Shown piece after piece: positions 49,344-57,129 of a stretch of DNA of 64,000 nt (the stretch's first letter is position 1; the number at the start of each line of letters is the position of its first letter). Source of the stretch: Rhodococcus globerulus NBRC 14531 (GTDB lineage Bacteria > Actinomycetota > Actinomycetes > Mycobacteriales > Mycobacteriaceae). The position numbers and the translations under genes were made by a program. A model generated the notes under the pieces. That model saw only the letters and a program-made list of their open reading frames with translations. It was not told the DNA's origin and made no database searches. Where the stretch lies: NCBI RefSeq assembly GCF_001894805.1, contig NZ_BCWX01000002.1, positions 1,116,001 to 1,180,000 of the forward strand. Reading direction: 5' to 3'.

Positions 49344-51974
49344 ATGGAGACCGTGGCCACGTCAGAGCAGAGTCGATCAGTAGAAAGTAGTCGCGCGCAG
49401 ATGAAGATCGACAGTTCCTCGGAGTCCACGCCTCTCTCGACTCGACTGTCGGCGTACGGGGGTAAAGCCCGGGAGCTTGTTCGTTTCGGAATTCGGGATG
49501 CCCCGATGACGACGTCGATCGTGGTCATCACGTGGGTTCTGGGTGCGGCGACGGGAAGCCTTGTGCATGGGCCGTCGAGATCGCTGGCTCACCAGATTGC
49601 CGTCGGAATGGGTTCGCTGCAACACGGGCGACTATGGACACCACTGACATCTGCGCTGTGGGAGGGGAACCTTCTGCGGTACATCGGCGCGACCGTGCTG
49701 TTGCTCGTTGTCGCCGCACCCCTCGAACGACGCATGGGCACGGTGAAACTCGCGATCGCGGCGGTCACAACGCAGATACTGGGCGTGATCCTTGGGCTGG
49801 GGTGGGCGTCGCTGGCCAAGGTTGTCGACGCCAGCTGGGGGTTTCGCCTCCACTCGGGAGCCGCGGTGGGCGCAAGCGCCTGGGTCGTGGGGGCTCTGAT
49901 GGTCGCCACCGCGAACATGGGAACGCTGTGGCGTCGACGCATCCGCGTGGGCGTTCTCGCTCTCACCATCACGCTCGCGTTGTTCAGTGGACAACTCCAG
50001 GACGTCATCCGCCTCTTTGCAGGTGTCGTCGGATTGGTGATCGGTGCGTGGATCGTCGGTAGGTCAGCGCGCGGTGACCGGATCGTCGGGACTCAGCGGG
50101 AAGGCCGCGTGCTGGTGGCCATAGTTGTCGCGGCGAGTGCGATCGGGCCGATGATCGCGGCACTCTCCCCGGAGGCAGTGGGACCCTTGGCTGTTCTCCG
50201 CGATCTGTTCCGCGGTGTTCCCTGGACAGTGGCCGAGGTCCGCGACCTGTGTGCCGAGTCGTCGACCGACCCGGATTGCCGACGCGGATTGTTGGAACTG
50301 CGCTTGTCCGGGATCGGGCCGACGCTGCTCTCGCTCATGCCCTCGATCTTCGTGCTCGTGCTCAGCGACGGTTTGCGGCGCGGCCGGCGCTTCGCCTGGA
50401 TCGCCACGGTGTGCGCGCAGGTGATCCTTTTGATTCTCTCGATCGGGAACTTCGTCATCCGGTTCGTCGACGCCGCCGACAGCGAGAGCTTGTTCTACGG
50501 CATCGGTGACCCCAACGTGTATCGGACGTTGGTGCCGTTCCTTACCCCACTGTTCGTCCTGATCATGTTGATCCTCACGCGGCGATATTTCGACGTGTCT
50601 GCTCCGGCCGGAACCTATCGGAAACTGGCAGTGTCACTCTTAGCGCTACTCGCCGGTCTGATCGTGGTGTATGTGGGCGGCGGGATGGTTGCGCGCCACG
50701 GGTTCGACCGCGAACCGAGCGTCGCGTTACTTCTGGCTGATTTTCCGCAACGGTTGGTGCCGCCTGTCTATCTGCAACTGGTTGATCCGCGGCTTCTGCC
50801 TGTCGACATCGAAGCGACTCTGTTGTTCGAATGGACAGGAGTGGTGTTCTGGGTGGCCGCATCGATTCTCGTGTTCGTGACGTTCCGCAAACCCGTCGAC
50901 GCACTTGATCCGCGGGACGCCGCGCGCGCCCGAGCGATGCTGATCGCCGGAACCGGAAGCCCGCTGTCGTGGATGACGACGTGGACGGGAAATACCTTCT
51001 GGTTTTCGTCGGACGGCTCGAGTTACGTTGCCTACCGCGTTATTTCCGGGGTGGCTCTTACTACCGGCGACCCGGTGGGGCCACCCGGTTACCTGCGAGA
51101 CACCATCGGCGAGTTTGCAGAATTCGCCACGGAAAATGGCTGGATCCCGTGCTTCTACTCGGTCACCGACGACGTTCGAGCGATTACGGATTCGATGGGG
51201 TGGAGCGGCCTGCAGGTTGCCGAGGAAACGATTCTCGATCTGGGCGAGATCGCGTTCACCGGTAAACGATTCCAGGACATTCGAACGGCGTTGAACCGGG
51301 CGAAGAAGTCCGGCATCACGGCCGAATGGATCAACTATCCGCACGCCGCGATCGCCGTCAAGGATCAGATTGTCGCGATTTCCGAGGAATGGGTCGCAGA
51401 CAAGGGAATGCCGGAAATGGGCTTCACGCTCGGCGGACTCAATGAAATCGACGACGACAACGTGCGATGCCTGATCGCGATCGACGAGGAACGCACGGTC
51501 CACGGTGTCACATCATGGCTGCCCGTGTACCGGGACGGCCGAATCGTGGGCTGGACTCTCGACTTCATGCGGCGCCGTTCCGAGGGTTTCAGGCCGACCA
51601 TGGAGTTCCTGATCGCGTCGGCTGCCCTGAGTTTGGAATCCGAAGGAGTCGAATTCCTGAGTCTCTCGGGCGCCCCGCTGGCGAAGGTCGCGACGGATGA
51701 CGGCTCGGATTCGGTTGAGCTGGAAGCGATGACATTGTCCGGCGTGATGGACAACGTGCTCGAATTCTTGGGGCGCACCCTCGAACCCGTGTACGGTTTC
51801 CGCTCGCTGCTGGCCTTCAAATCGAAGTTCCAGCCGCGATATGTGCCCATGCACATGGTGTTCGCCGATCCTGCCGCGCTGCCGAGTATCGGCAACGCAG
51901 TAGGGCGGGCGTACCTGCCTACCGTGTCGCTCGGTCAGGGAGTGAAGTTGGTGCGGACGATTATCGGTCGATGA
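49344..51974 (+). CDS. MprF-like lysyl-PG synthetase/flippase with rhomboid-like N-terminus
   Basis: This 876-residue protein has an N-terminal part (about 50-240) with several transmembrane helices in a rhomboid-like arrangement, a further membrane region (about 270-530), and a C-terminal DUF2156 (GNAT-like LPG synthetase) domain with TGDPVGPPGYLRDTI and FRPTMEFLIASAALSLESEG. The first 40 residues are polar. MprF proteins aminoacylate phosphatidylglycerol and flip it, giving cationic peptide resistance. The Met at residue 20 is an alternative start. The BlaI operator upstream suggests that it belongs to the BlaI regulon; this is inference. Confidence 0.85.
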   Translation: METVATSEQSRSVESSRAQMKIDSSSESTPLSTRLSAYGGKARELVRFGIRDAPMTTSIVVITWVLGAATGSLVHGPSRSLAHQIAVGMGSLQHGRLWTPLTSALWEGNLLRYIGATVLLLVVAAPLERRMGTVKLAIAAVTTQILGVILGLGWASLAKVVDASWGFRLHSGAAVGASAWVVGALMVATANMGTLWRRRIRVGVLALTITLALFSGQLQDVIRLFAGVVGLVIGAWIVGRSARGDRIVGTQREGRVLVAIVVAASAIGPMIAALSPEAVGPLAVLRDLFRGVPWTVAEVRDLCAESSTDPDCRRGLLELRLSGIGPTLLSLMPSIFVLVLSDGLRRGRRFAWIATVCAQVILLILSIGNFVIRFVDAADSESLFYGIGDPNVYRTLVPFLTPLFVLIMLILTRRYFDVSAPAGTYRKLAVSLLALLAGLIVVYVGGGMVARHGFDREPSVALLLADFPQRLVPPVYLQLVDPRLLPVDIEATLLFEWTGVVFWVAASILVFVTFRKPVDALDPRDAARARAMLIAGTGSPLSWMTTWTGNTFWFSSDGSSYVAYRVISGVALTTGDPVGPPGYLRDTIGEFAEFATENGWIPCFYSVTDDVRAITDSMGWSGLQVAEETILDLGEIAFTGKRFQDIRTALNRAKKSGITAEWINYPHAAIAVKDQIVAISEEWVADKGMPEMGFTLGGLNEIDDDNVRCLIAIDEERTVHGVTSWLPVYRDGRIVGWTLDFMRRRSEGFRPTMEFLIASAALSLESEGVEFLSLSGAPLAKVATDDGSDSVELEAMTLSGVMDNVLEFLGRTLEPVYGFRSLLAFKSKFQPRYVPMHMVFADPAALPSIGNAVGRAYLPTVSLGQGVKLVRTIIGR

Positions 51975-51984
51975 GCGAATGCCG

Positions 51985-52839
51985 TCAGGAAGTCTGTGCG
52001 GCCGGCCCGCCGACGGTACCGAAAACATGTCGAGTTCCGATGGGCACGATCAGCGGGCGATCCGAGACCGGGTCGTCGATGACAGCGGCTTCGAGACCGA
52101 ACACCTCGAGGAGCAGTTCCGCAGAGATGATGTCTTTCGGAACTCCCGAGGCGACGATGGCGCCGTCCCGCATCACGATCAAATGGTCGCTGTAGCGCAC
52201 CGCAAGATTGAGATCGTGCAGGATCATGACCACAGTGCGGCCCATCTCCTCGTGCAATTGATCAACGAGGTCGAGAACCTCCATGGAGTGCGCAAGATCC
52301 AGGTAGGTCGTTGGCTCGTCGAGCAGAAGGATATCTGTGCCCTGTGCCAGCGCCATCGAGATCCACGCCCGCTGCCGCTGACCACCGGACAGCTGATCGA
52401 CCGGACGATCTGCAAGATCTGATACCCCGGTCAACTCGAGCGCCTGAGCTACTTCGCCTTCGTCGTCTGCCGACCATTGACGGATCCACGACTGGTGGGG
52501 ATGGCGGCCACGCGCAACCAGATCGGCGACGGTCAACCCTTCGGGAGCGACTGGAGTTTGCGGCAACATGCCAAGGACTCGTGCGACGTCCTTGGTCTTC
52601 ATCGAGCTGATTGCCTTGCCGTCCAACACAACCGACCCACTCTTGGGCTTGAGTAGTCGTCCCAGAGCGCGCAAGAGCGTCGACTTACCGCAGCCGTTCG
52701 GTCCGATGACCGTCGTGATCACGCCGGTCGGGATTTCGAGATCAAGACCGTCGACGATGATGCGATCCCCGTAACCCAGGGTGAGATCCTTTGCGACGAG
52801 ACGTGCGGGGGCGTCGACGGACTGGGACAACGTGGTCAT
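51985..52839 (-). CDS. Siderophore ABC transporter ATPase (FecE/FepC type)
   Basis: This 284-residue ATPase has Walker A GPNGCGKSTLLRALG, signature LSGGQRQRAWISMALAQ and Walker B ILLLDEPT. It energises uptake of Fe(III)-siderophore complexes. The GTG-overlapped order with two permeases (4-base overlaps) forms one operon, but no substrate-binding protein is present in the cluster, so that is encoded elsewhere. It begins at 52839. Confidence 0.95.
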   Translation of the reverse strand: MTTLSQSVDAPARLVAKDLTLGYGDRIIVDGLDLEIPTGVITTVIGPNGCGKSTLLRALGRLLKPKSGSVVLDGKAISSMKTKDVARVLGMLPQTPVAPEGLTVADLVARGRHPHQSWIRQWSADDEGEVAQALELTGVSDLADRPVDQLSGGQRQRAWISMALAQGTDILLLDEPTTYLDLAHSMEVLDLVDQLHEEMGRTVVMILHDLNLAVRYSDHLIVMRDGAIVASGVPKDIISAELLLEVFGLEAAVIDDPVSDRPLIVPIGTRHVFGTVGGPAAQTS

Positions 52840-53945
52840 GCTGTGACCTTCCGATTGTTACGAACCAAGAGGTAGAGCAGGAACGGTCCGCCGAGCGCTG
52901 ATGTCACGATGCCGACCGGCAATTCGACGGGAAGAACCGTGCGGGCGATCACGTCACTGCCGACAACAAGCACAGCGCCGGTGAGCGCGGACGCGACGAT
53001 CGGGGGGCCGGCAGATCGCACCAAGCGCATCGCTACCTGCGGAGCAGCCAGGGCGACAAAGCCGACAGGCCCGGCAGCGGCGGTGGCGATCGCAGCCAAT
53101 GCGACGGACGAGAGCAGGAGCTTGGCCTGTGACGACTGAAGGCGCACGCCCAGTGACGTCGCGTTGTCCTCGCCCAATCGCAGTGCGCCCATGGTGAACG
53201 ACGCGATCACGGCGTATCCACCGACAACTACCACCGCGACGGCAACCGGCCACATCTGGTTCCAGGTCGCTCCGTTCAGCGAGCCGTTCAGCCATACCTG
53301 CGCCCGGGACGCATCGTTGATATCGGCTGAAATCAGGAGCCACCCGGTAGTTGCCACTAACATCGCGTTAACGCCGATGCCGATCAGGATCAGACGGAAT
53401 CCTTCGACGCCTTTGCGCCACGCCAGCGTGTAGATGACCACGGCGGTCAGTAGCCCGCCCGCCAGCGCTGCCAGCGGAATGCCGAGTGTCGCAAGCAGAC
53501 CCACAAACGATCCGCCACCACCGAGAACGATCAGTGCGACAGCGGCCGCGCTGGAACCGGCGGTGATACCCAGGATGTCCGGACTCGCGAGTGAATTGCG
53601 GGCGATGGTCTGCGTGATCGCGCCCGCGATGCCGAGTGCCATACCGATGAACAGAGCTGTCAGCGACCGGGGCAAGCGGAGATCGAAGACGATGAGGTTC
53701 TGGGTTTTTGTGCCGCCACCGAACAGAACTGAAATCACGTCGGGGATGGAGATCGGGTAGTCGCCGCGTCCGACGCTCAGGCAGATCAGCACGAACAGTG
53801 CGGCAGTCAGTGCAACGCACACCGACACCGCCAGCGGGCGATACACCATCGAAAACGAACCGACACGAATCGCTTTGCGGGAGGGAACAGTTCGGGGGAG
53901 CGCACCAGGTTCACCCCGGAGAACCTTGCCTTGTGTGATGGTCAC
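52836..53945 (-). CDS. FecCD-type iron-siderophore permease
   Basis: This 369-residue permease has nine or ten membrane helices and the FecCD signature (DVISVLFGGGTKTQNLIVFDLRLPRSLTA, MALGIAGAITQTIARNSLASPDILG). The GTG start overlaps the upstream permease's stop (GTGA). It pairs with the permease encoded at 53942-55408. Confidence 0.95.
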   Translation of the reverse strand: MTITQGKVLRGEPGALPRTVPSRKAIRVGSFSMVYRPLAVSVCVALTAALFVLICLSVGRGDYPISIPDVISVLFGGGTKTQNLIVFDLRLPRSLTALFIGMALGIAGAITQTIARNSLASPDILGITAGSSAAAVALIVLGGGGSFVGLLATLGIPLAALAGGLLTAVVIYTLAWRKGVEGFRLILIGIGVNAMLVATTGWLLISADINDASRAQVWLNGSLNGATWNQMWPVAVAVVVVGGYAVIASFTMGALRLGEDNATSLGVRLQSSQAKLLLSSVALAAIATAAAGPVGFVALAAPQVAMRLVRSAGPPIVASALTGAVLVVGSDVIARTVLPVELPVGIVTSALGGPFLLYLLVRNNRKVTA

Positions 53946-55408
53946 AGACTTGCCAACTTCCTGCGCCGTACGAGAGCGATGAAGAACGGCGCACCGAAGA
54001 TCGCCAGAATGATTCCGACCTGAAGTTCACCCGGACGGACGACAACGCGTCCGATGATGTCGGCGGTGATCAACATGATCGCGCCGAGCAGACCCGCGTA
54101 CGGGACGAGCCAGCGGTAATCAGGGCCGGTGATGGCCCGGGCAACGTGTGGCACGACGAGGCCGATGAAGGCGATAGGTCCGCAGGCAGCGGTGGCGGCG
54201 CCGGTCAGCAAGGTGATCGCGACAATGCCGAGAGTGCGACTGAAGACGATGTTGGTTCCGAGCGCTTTGGCTACGTCGTCGCCGAGACTGAGGACGTTGA
54301 GTCCTGGCGTGCTCGCGAGAGCAATGACGAGACCGACGACCAGGAAGGGAAGCACCTGCCACAACACGTCGAATCCGCGTCCGGACACCGAGCCGACCAC
54401 CCAGAATCGGTACGCGTCGAGGCTTGCCTGGTCGAGGATGATCACCGCATTGGTCATGGCCTGGAGGAAGAACGCGACAGCGGCCCCGGCGAGAGCCAGG
54501 CTGAGCGGACTGGAACCTCCGTTGCCGATGGATGACAAGCCGAATACGACAACACTCGCGATGAACGAACCAGCGAATGCAAACCACATGTACTGACTCG
54601 GTGCGGTGAACCCGAACAGGTAGATCGACATGACAACCAAGAACGCAGCGCCGGCATTGAGGCCGAGGAGGCCGGCGTCGGCAAGGGGATTTCGGGTGTG
54701 CCCCTGAATGAGTGCACCGACGATTCCCAGCGCGATGCCGACAACCAAGCCCAGGATTGTTCGCGGCGCGCGCAGAGTTCGCACGATGATGTCGGTCTGC
54801 GACCCGTCGGAGTTGAAGATTGCATGGAAGATCTCGGCAAAAGTGAGCGGACGCGCTCCGACCGCGATGCTGGCAAGCATGACCAACACCAGAAGGACGG
54901 TCAGAACTGCAAGACCGATGAGACGACGCCTGCGGGTGGCTGATACCGAGTTGTCGCGCTCGAGTTCGGCGAACCCCTCGTCGCGAGCGGTGCTTTCGCG
55001 GACAACGTCGATTCCGGATCGGTTGATCGGGCGCAAGAGTGCGCGTCTGACGCCAATGGGCTGCTTGGTCTGTGCATCCCGGGTGATCAGGCCGACCCAA
55101 CCTTTTCCGGACGTTCGTCCATTCGTGCCCTCACGGAATCCGAAGTTCCAGATGAGAAGCCCGATAGCGATGGCGATTGCTGTCCCGCCGAACACTGCGC
55201 GATCAGCTTCACCGCCGCCGTTGTCGTCCTGCAAGGACTGGACTATGTACCAGCCGATCACGAGAGGGAGCGCGATGATTGCGACGTCGAACAGTCCGGC
55301 AAGGATGCGCAATCGGACGGGCGCCGGTCCTCGGGGTACGACACGTCGTCCGTAGTTCTCGCTGGGCCCGCGCGGATGTTCGCTCCCGGGCGTGTCGGTC
55401 ATGGTCAC
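53942..55408 (-). CDS. FecCD-type permease with fused N-terminal RDD domain
   Basis: This 488-residue protein begins with an RDD-type membrane domain (RILAGLFDVAIIALPLVIGWY, then FREGTNGRTSGKGWVGLITRDA-type signature, about residues 28-135), followed by a normal FecCD permease (RTILGLVVGIALGIVGALIQGHTRNPLADAGLLG). The fusion is unusual. The start is GTG with an iron box 45 bases upstream (55453-55471). It is the first gene of the iron-siderophore operon. Confidence 0.93.
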   Translation of the reverse strand: MTMTDTPGSEHPRGPSENYGRRVVPRGPAPVRLRILAGLFDVAIIALPLVIGWYIVQSLQDDNGGGEADRAVFGGTAIAIAIGLLIWNFGFREGTNGRTSGKGWVGLITRDAQTKQPIGVRRALLRPINRSGIDVVRESTARDEGFAELERDNSVSATRRRRLIGLAVLTVLLVLVMLASIAVGARPLTFAEIFHAIFNSDGSQTDIIVRTLRAPRTILGLVVGIALGIVGALIQGHTRNPLADAGLLGLNAGAAFLVVMSIYLFGFTAPSQYMWFAFAGSFIASVVVFGLSSIGNGGSSPLSLALAGAAVAFFLQAMTNAVIILDQASLDAYRFWVVGSVSGRGFDVLWQVLPFLVVGLVIALASTPGLNVLSLGDDVAKALGTNIVFSRTLGIVAITLLTGAATAACGPIAFIGLVVPHVARAITGPDYRWLVPYAGLLGAIMLITADIIGRVVVRPGELQVGIILAIFGAPFFIALVRRRKLASL

Positions 55409-55452
55409 TGGTGGATCGAACTCCTGGTCTTGGCTCGCAGGGATTTCAGATC

Positions 55453-55471
55453 TTAGGTTACGGAACCCTAT
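55453..55471. promoter_or_regulatory. IdeR/DtxR iron box, ABC operon side
   Basis: TTAGGTTACGGAACCCTAT matches about 14 of 19 positions of the consensus TTAGGTTAGGCTAACCTAA. It is placed 45 bases before the permease GTG, where repression in iron excess is expected. Confidence 0.7.
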
Positions 55472-55545
55472 CCCCGGGAACCTCGCGCGGGTTGGTTTCC
55501 GGACCGAATATGCGTGCCGAGGCTCACAGATCTTTACTCTTGAAT

Positions 55546-55564
55546 TATGGTGAGGCTAACCTAT
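55546..55564. promoter_or_regulatory. IdeR/DtxR iron box, plus-strand side
   Basis: TATGGTGAGGCTAACCTAT matches about 15 of 19 consensus positions. It lies 38 bases before the ATG of the 254-residue gene, on the promoter facing away from the ABC operon. Confidence 0.8.
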
Positions 55565-55601
55565 GTTGAGTGTGTAAGACCCCTACGGCCGATTGGAGTG
55601 C

Positions 55602-56366
55602 ATGGTGACCATGACCCTCACCACCGAGCATGTGCAGATTCGTGACTTGGATTTCCGGACTGACGCATTCAGCCGCACCTGCACACGCTTACGGGGGCTC
55701 AACCCCGATTACCCGCGCGTGTATGCAGTTGCTGCCATGGCTGGTGAGGGCAAACGCCGATGGTGGAAACTGAGCACCGGTCTGCACAGTGAACGAGTCG
55801 AACAGCTGTATTTGCGATCTCTCCAGGATCTCGACAATCCGGAGGCCGCGGCAATCCAGGTTGCGACGTCCTTGATCCACGCCGTTGTCGGCAGGGTAAC
55901 CGCTTCCATTGTGGCGGAGGGCTCGGCGTGGGATCCCGGTCTCGAGAACCTCTGGATACATATGGACAGCGACAGTGGTATCGACTGGGCAGGCGTGGTT
56001 GACGAAACGCTGCGCGTGGCGCCGGGCGGTACCGAGTACGGCCGGGATGGCGTTGTCGGCATGCCCTGTGAGGAAGCGCTTTTCGTCTGGACCGCGCACA
56101 GGTGCCTTGGAGCCCTGCATGCAGTGCTCGCCGCTGTGTCTCGTTGCGCGCCGATAGATCCCTATCGATTCTGGGGTTTGGTCGGCGAAGCCATCCTGGG
56201 AGCAACTGCGTACGTCCCGATTCTCGCGGGTGGCGGCGAAACGGCAGCGCAGCGCCGAGGTCAGGGACTGCTCGACGCATTTGTCGGCGCCGGAGTGCCG
56301 GTGCGGTCTCGTCGGAAGATCGCAGCGCGCCCCCGTTGGAATCAATTTGACGAAACGCTTGCTTAA
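55602..56366 (+). CDS. Iron-regulated protein of unknown function
   Basis: This protein of about 254 residues shows no transmembrane helix and no clear enzyme motif. It contains RLRGLNPDYPRVYAVAAMAGEGKRRWW and a Gly-rich ARGNL-like C-terminus that ends in basic residues. An iron box and its divergence from the siderophore ABC operon suggest a role in siderophore-iron release or use. It lacks the C-terminal four-Cys motif of FhuF-type ferric reductases, so it is not a typical FhuF. Start choice (ATG 55602, GTG 55605 or ATG 55611) is ambiguous. Confidence 0.7.
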   Translation: MVTMTLTTEHVQIRDLDFRTDAFSRTCTRLRGLNPDYPRVYAVAAMAGEGKRRWWKLSTGLHSERVEQLYLRSLQDLDNPEAAAIQVATSLIHAVVGRVTASIVAEGSAWDPGLENLWIHMDSDSGIDWAGVVDETLRVAPGGTEYGRDGVVGMPCEEALFVWTAHRCLGALHAVLAAVSRCAPIDPYRFWGLVGEAILGATAYVPILAGGGETAAQRRGQGLLDAFVGAGVPVRSRRKIAARPRWNQFDETLA

Positions 56367-56388
56367 TTAGGTAAACCTTGCCTATGAT
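56359..56388 (+). promoter_or_regulatory. Iron-box promoter of the candidate sRNA
   Basis: TTGCTT (56359-56364) and TATGAT (56383-56388) with an 18-base spacer look like a sigma-A-type promoter. The iron-box-like TTAGGTAAACCTTGCCTAT (56367-56385, about 13 of 19 consensus positions) lies across it. Confidence 0.65.
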
Positions 56389-56394
56389 TGAGCA

Positions 56395-56535
56395 ATGCAA
56401 AGCGGGGAGAACAACCCGCCGAGTTCAAGAAACTGCCGGACCGCGCCGGAGTCCTGAGGGCTGCAGAGACTCCCGGTCCTTCCCATGGCGGGTTCCGCAT
56501 CGTCACGATGCGGAACCCGCCTGTTCGTCTTTACG
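56395..56535 (+). ncRNA. Candidate iron-responsive small RNA at the MrsI position
   Basis: Between an iron-box promoter and a strong terminator lies about 140 nt with three hairpins and no plausible gene. Hairpin 1 is GCGGG (56402-56406) with CCCGC (56415-56419), an 8-nt loop GAGAACAA. Hairpin 2 pairs GGACCG (56438-56443) with CGGTCC (56474-56479), and GGAGTC with GACTCC, making a continuous 12-bp stem apart from a CGCC bulge. Hairpin 3 is a terminator. In M. tuberculosis the IdeR-controlled sRNA MrsI lies between blaI (Rv1846c) and Rv1847. Here the next gene is an Rv1847-like thioesterase, and blaI is about 7 kb to the left. Identity is inferred; the 5' end is estimated. Confidence 0.65.
56487..56535 (+). 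terminator. Terminator of the candidate sRNA
   Basis: GGCGGGTTCCGCATC and GATGCGGAACCCGCC form a perfect 15-bp stem with a 5-nt loop, followed by TGTTCGTCTTT. It lies 90 bases before the thioesterase start. Confidence 0.9.
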
Positions 56536-56625
56536 GACCTGAATCGTCGCTCGAGTTACGGCTGGTGTAGGCAAGTAGTCAGCGGCCGCCGCACCGGCGC
56601 CACGGGAAACACAGATGGAGAAGGC

Positions 56626-57054
56626 ATGTCCGACACAGCTGACATCGCAGACATGAAGAGCTTGCTGGGAACCGGTTTCGACGCCACCATCGGGCTGGAA
56701 TACACCGACGTGACACCAGATCGAGTTCGCGCTCAGTGGACGGTCAAGCCGACGCTTCACCAGCCGGCCGGTATCCAGCACGGCGGCGTGTACTGCTCCG
56801 TAGTGGAATCACTGGCCAGCATCGGCGGCACGGTGTGGCTGGGGGAGCGCGGACACGTTGTCGGCGTCAACAACAACACCGATTTCCTGCGCGCGACACG
56901 CGAAGGGACGCTGACCGCGGAGGCCAACCCGATTCATCGCGGTCGTACATCCCAGTTGTGGGAGGTGCGCATCACCGATGAGCAAGGTCGACTGGTGTCC
57001 AAGGGGCAGGTACGCCTTGCGAACATCACGGACACCTCAGCGATCGGCAACTGA
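56626..57054 (+). CDS. PaaI-type hotdog thioesterase (Rv1847-like)
   Basis: This 142-residue hotdog-fold protein has the HQPAGIQHGGVYCSVVESLAS motif (catalytic helix with the HGG turn) and NTDFLRATREGTLTAEA, as in PaaI/YdiI acyl-CoA thioesterases. GGAGAAGG precedes the ATG; the ORF extends upstream only across the sRNA terminator. The gene follows the candidate sRNA, as Rv1847 follows MrsI. Substrate unknown. Confidence 0.9.
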   Translation: MSDTADIADMKSLLGTGFDATIGLEYTDVTPDRVRAQWTVKPTLHQPAGIQHGGVYCSVVESLASIGGTVWLGERGHVVGVNNNTDFLRATREGTLTAEANPIHRGRTSQLWEVRITDEQGRLVSKGQVRLANITDTSAIGN

Positions 57055-57077
57055 CGACGGCGAGGCCTGAGAACAAC

Positions 57078-57112
57078 AAACGGCGGTGGAATCAGATTCC
57101 ACCGCCGTTTTC
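57078..57112. terminator. Bidirectional terminator, thioesterase/ndh
   Basis: AAACGGCGGTGGAAT and ATTCCACCGCCGTTT form a perfect 15-bp stem with a 3-nt loop and flanking A and T tracts. It serves the convergent thioesterase and ndh genes. Confidence 0.92.
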
Positions 57113-57129
57113 CGTGTCAATCGAGAGGC

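Noticed and set aside
56388..56570. 60-codon ORF covering the sRNA
   Set aside because: It reads through a strong terminator hairpin, lacks a ribosome site and has no conserved-looking protein; the sRNA model explains the structure better.
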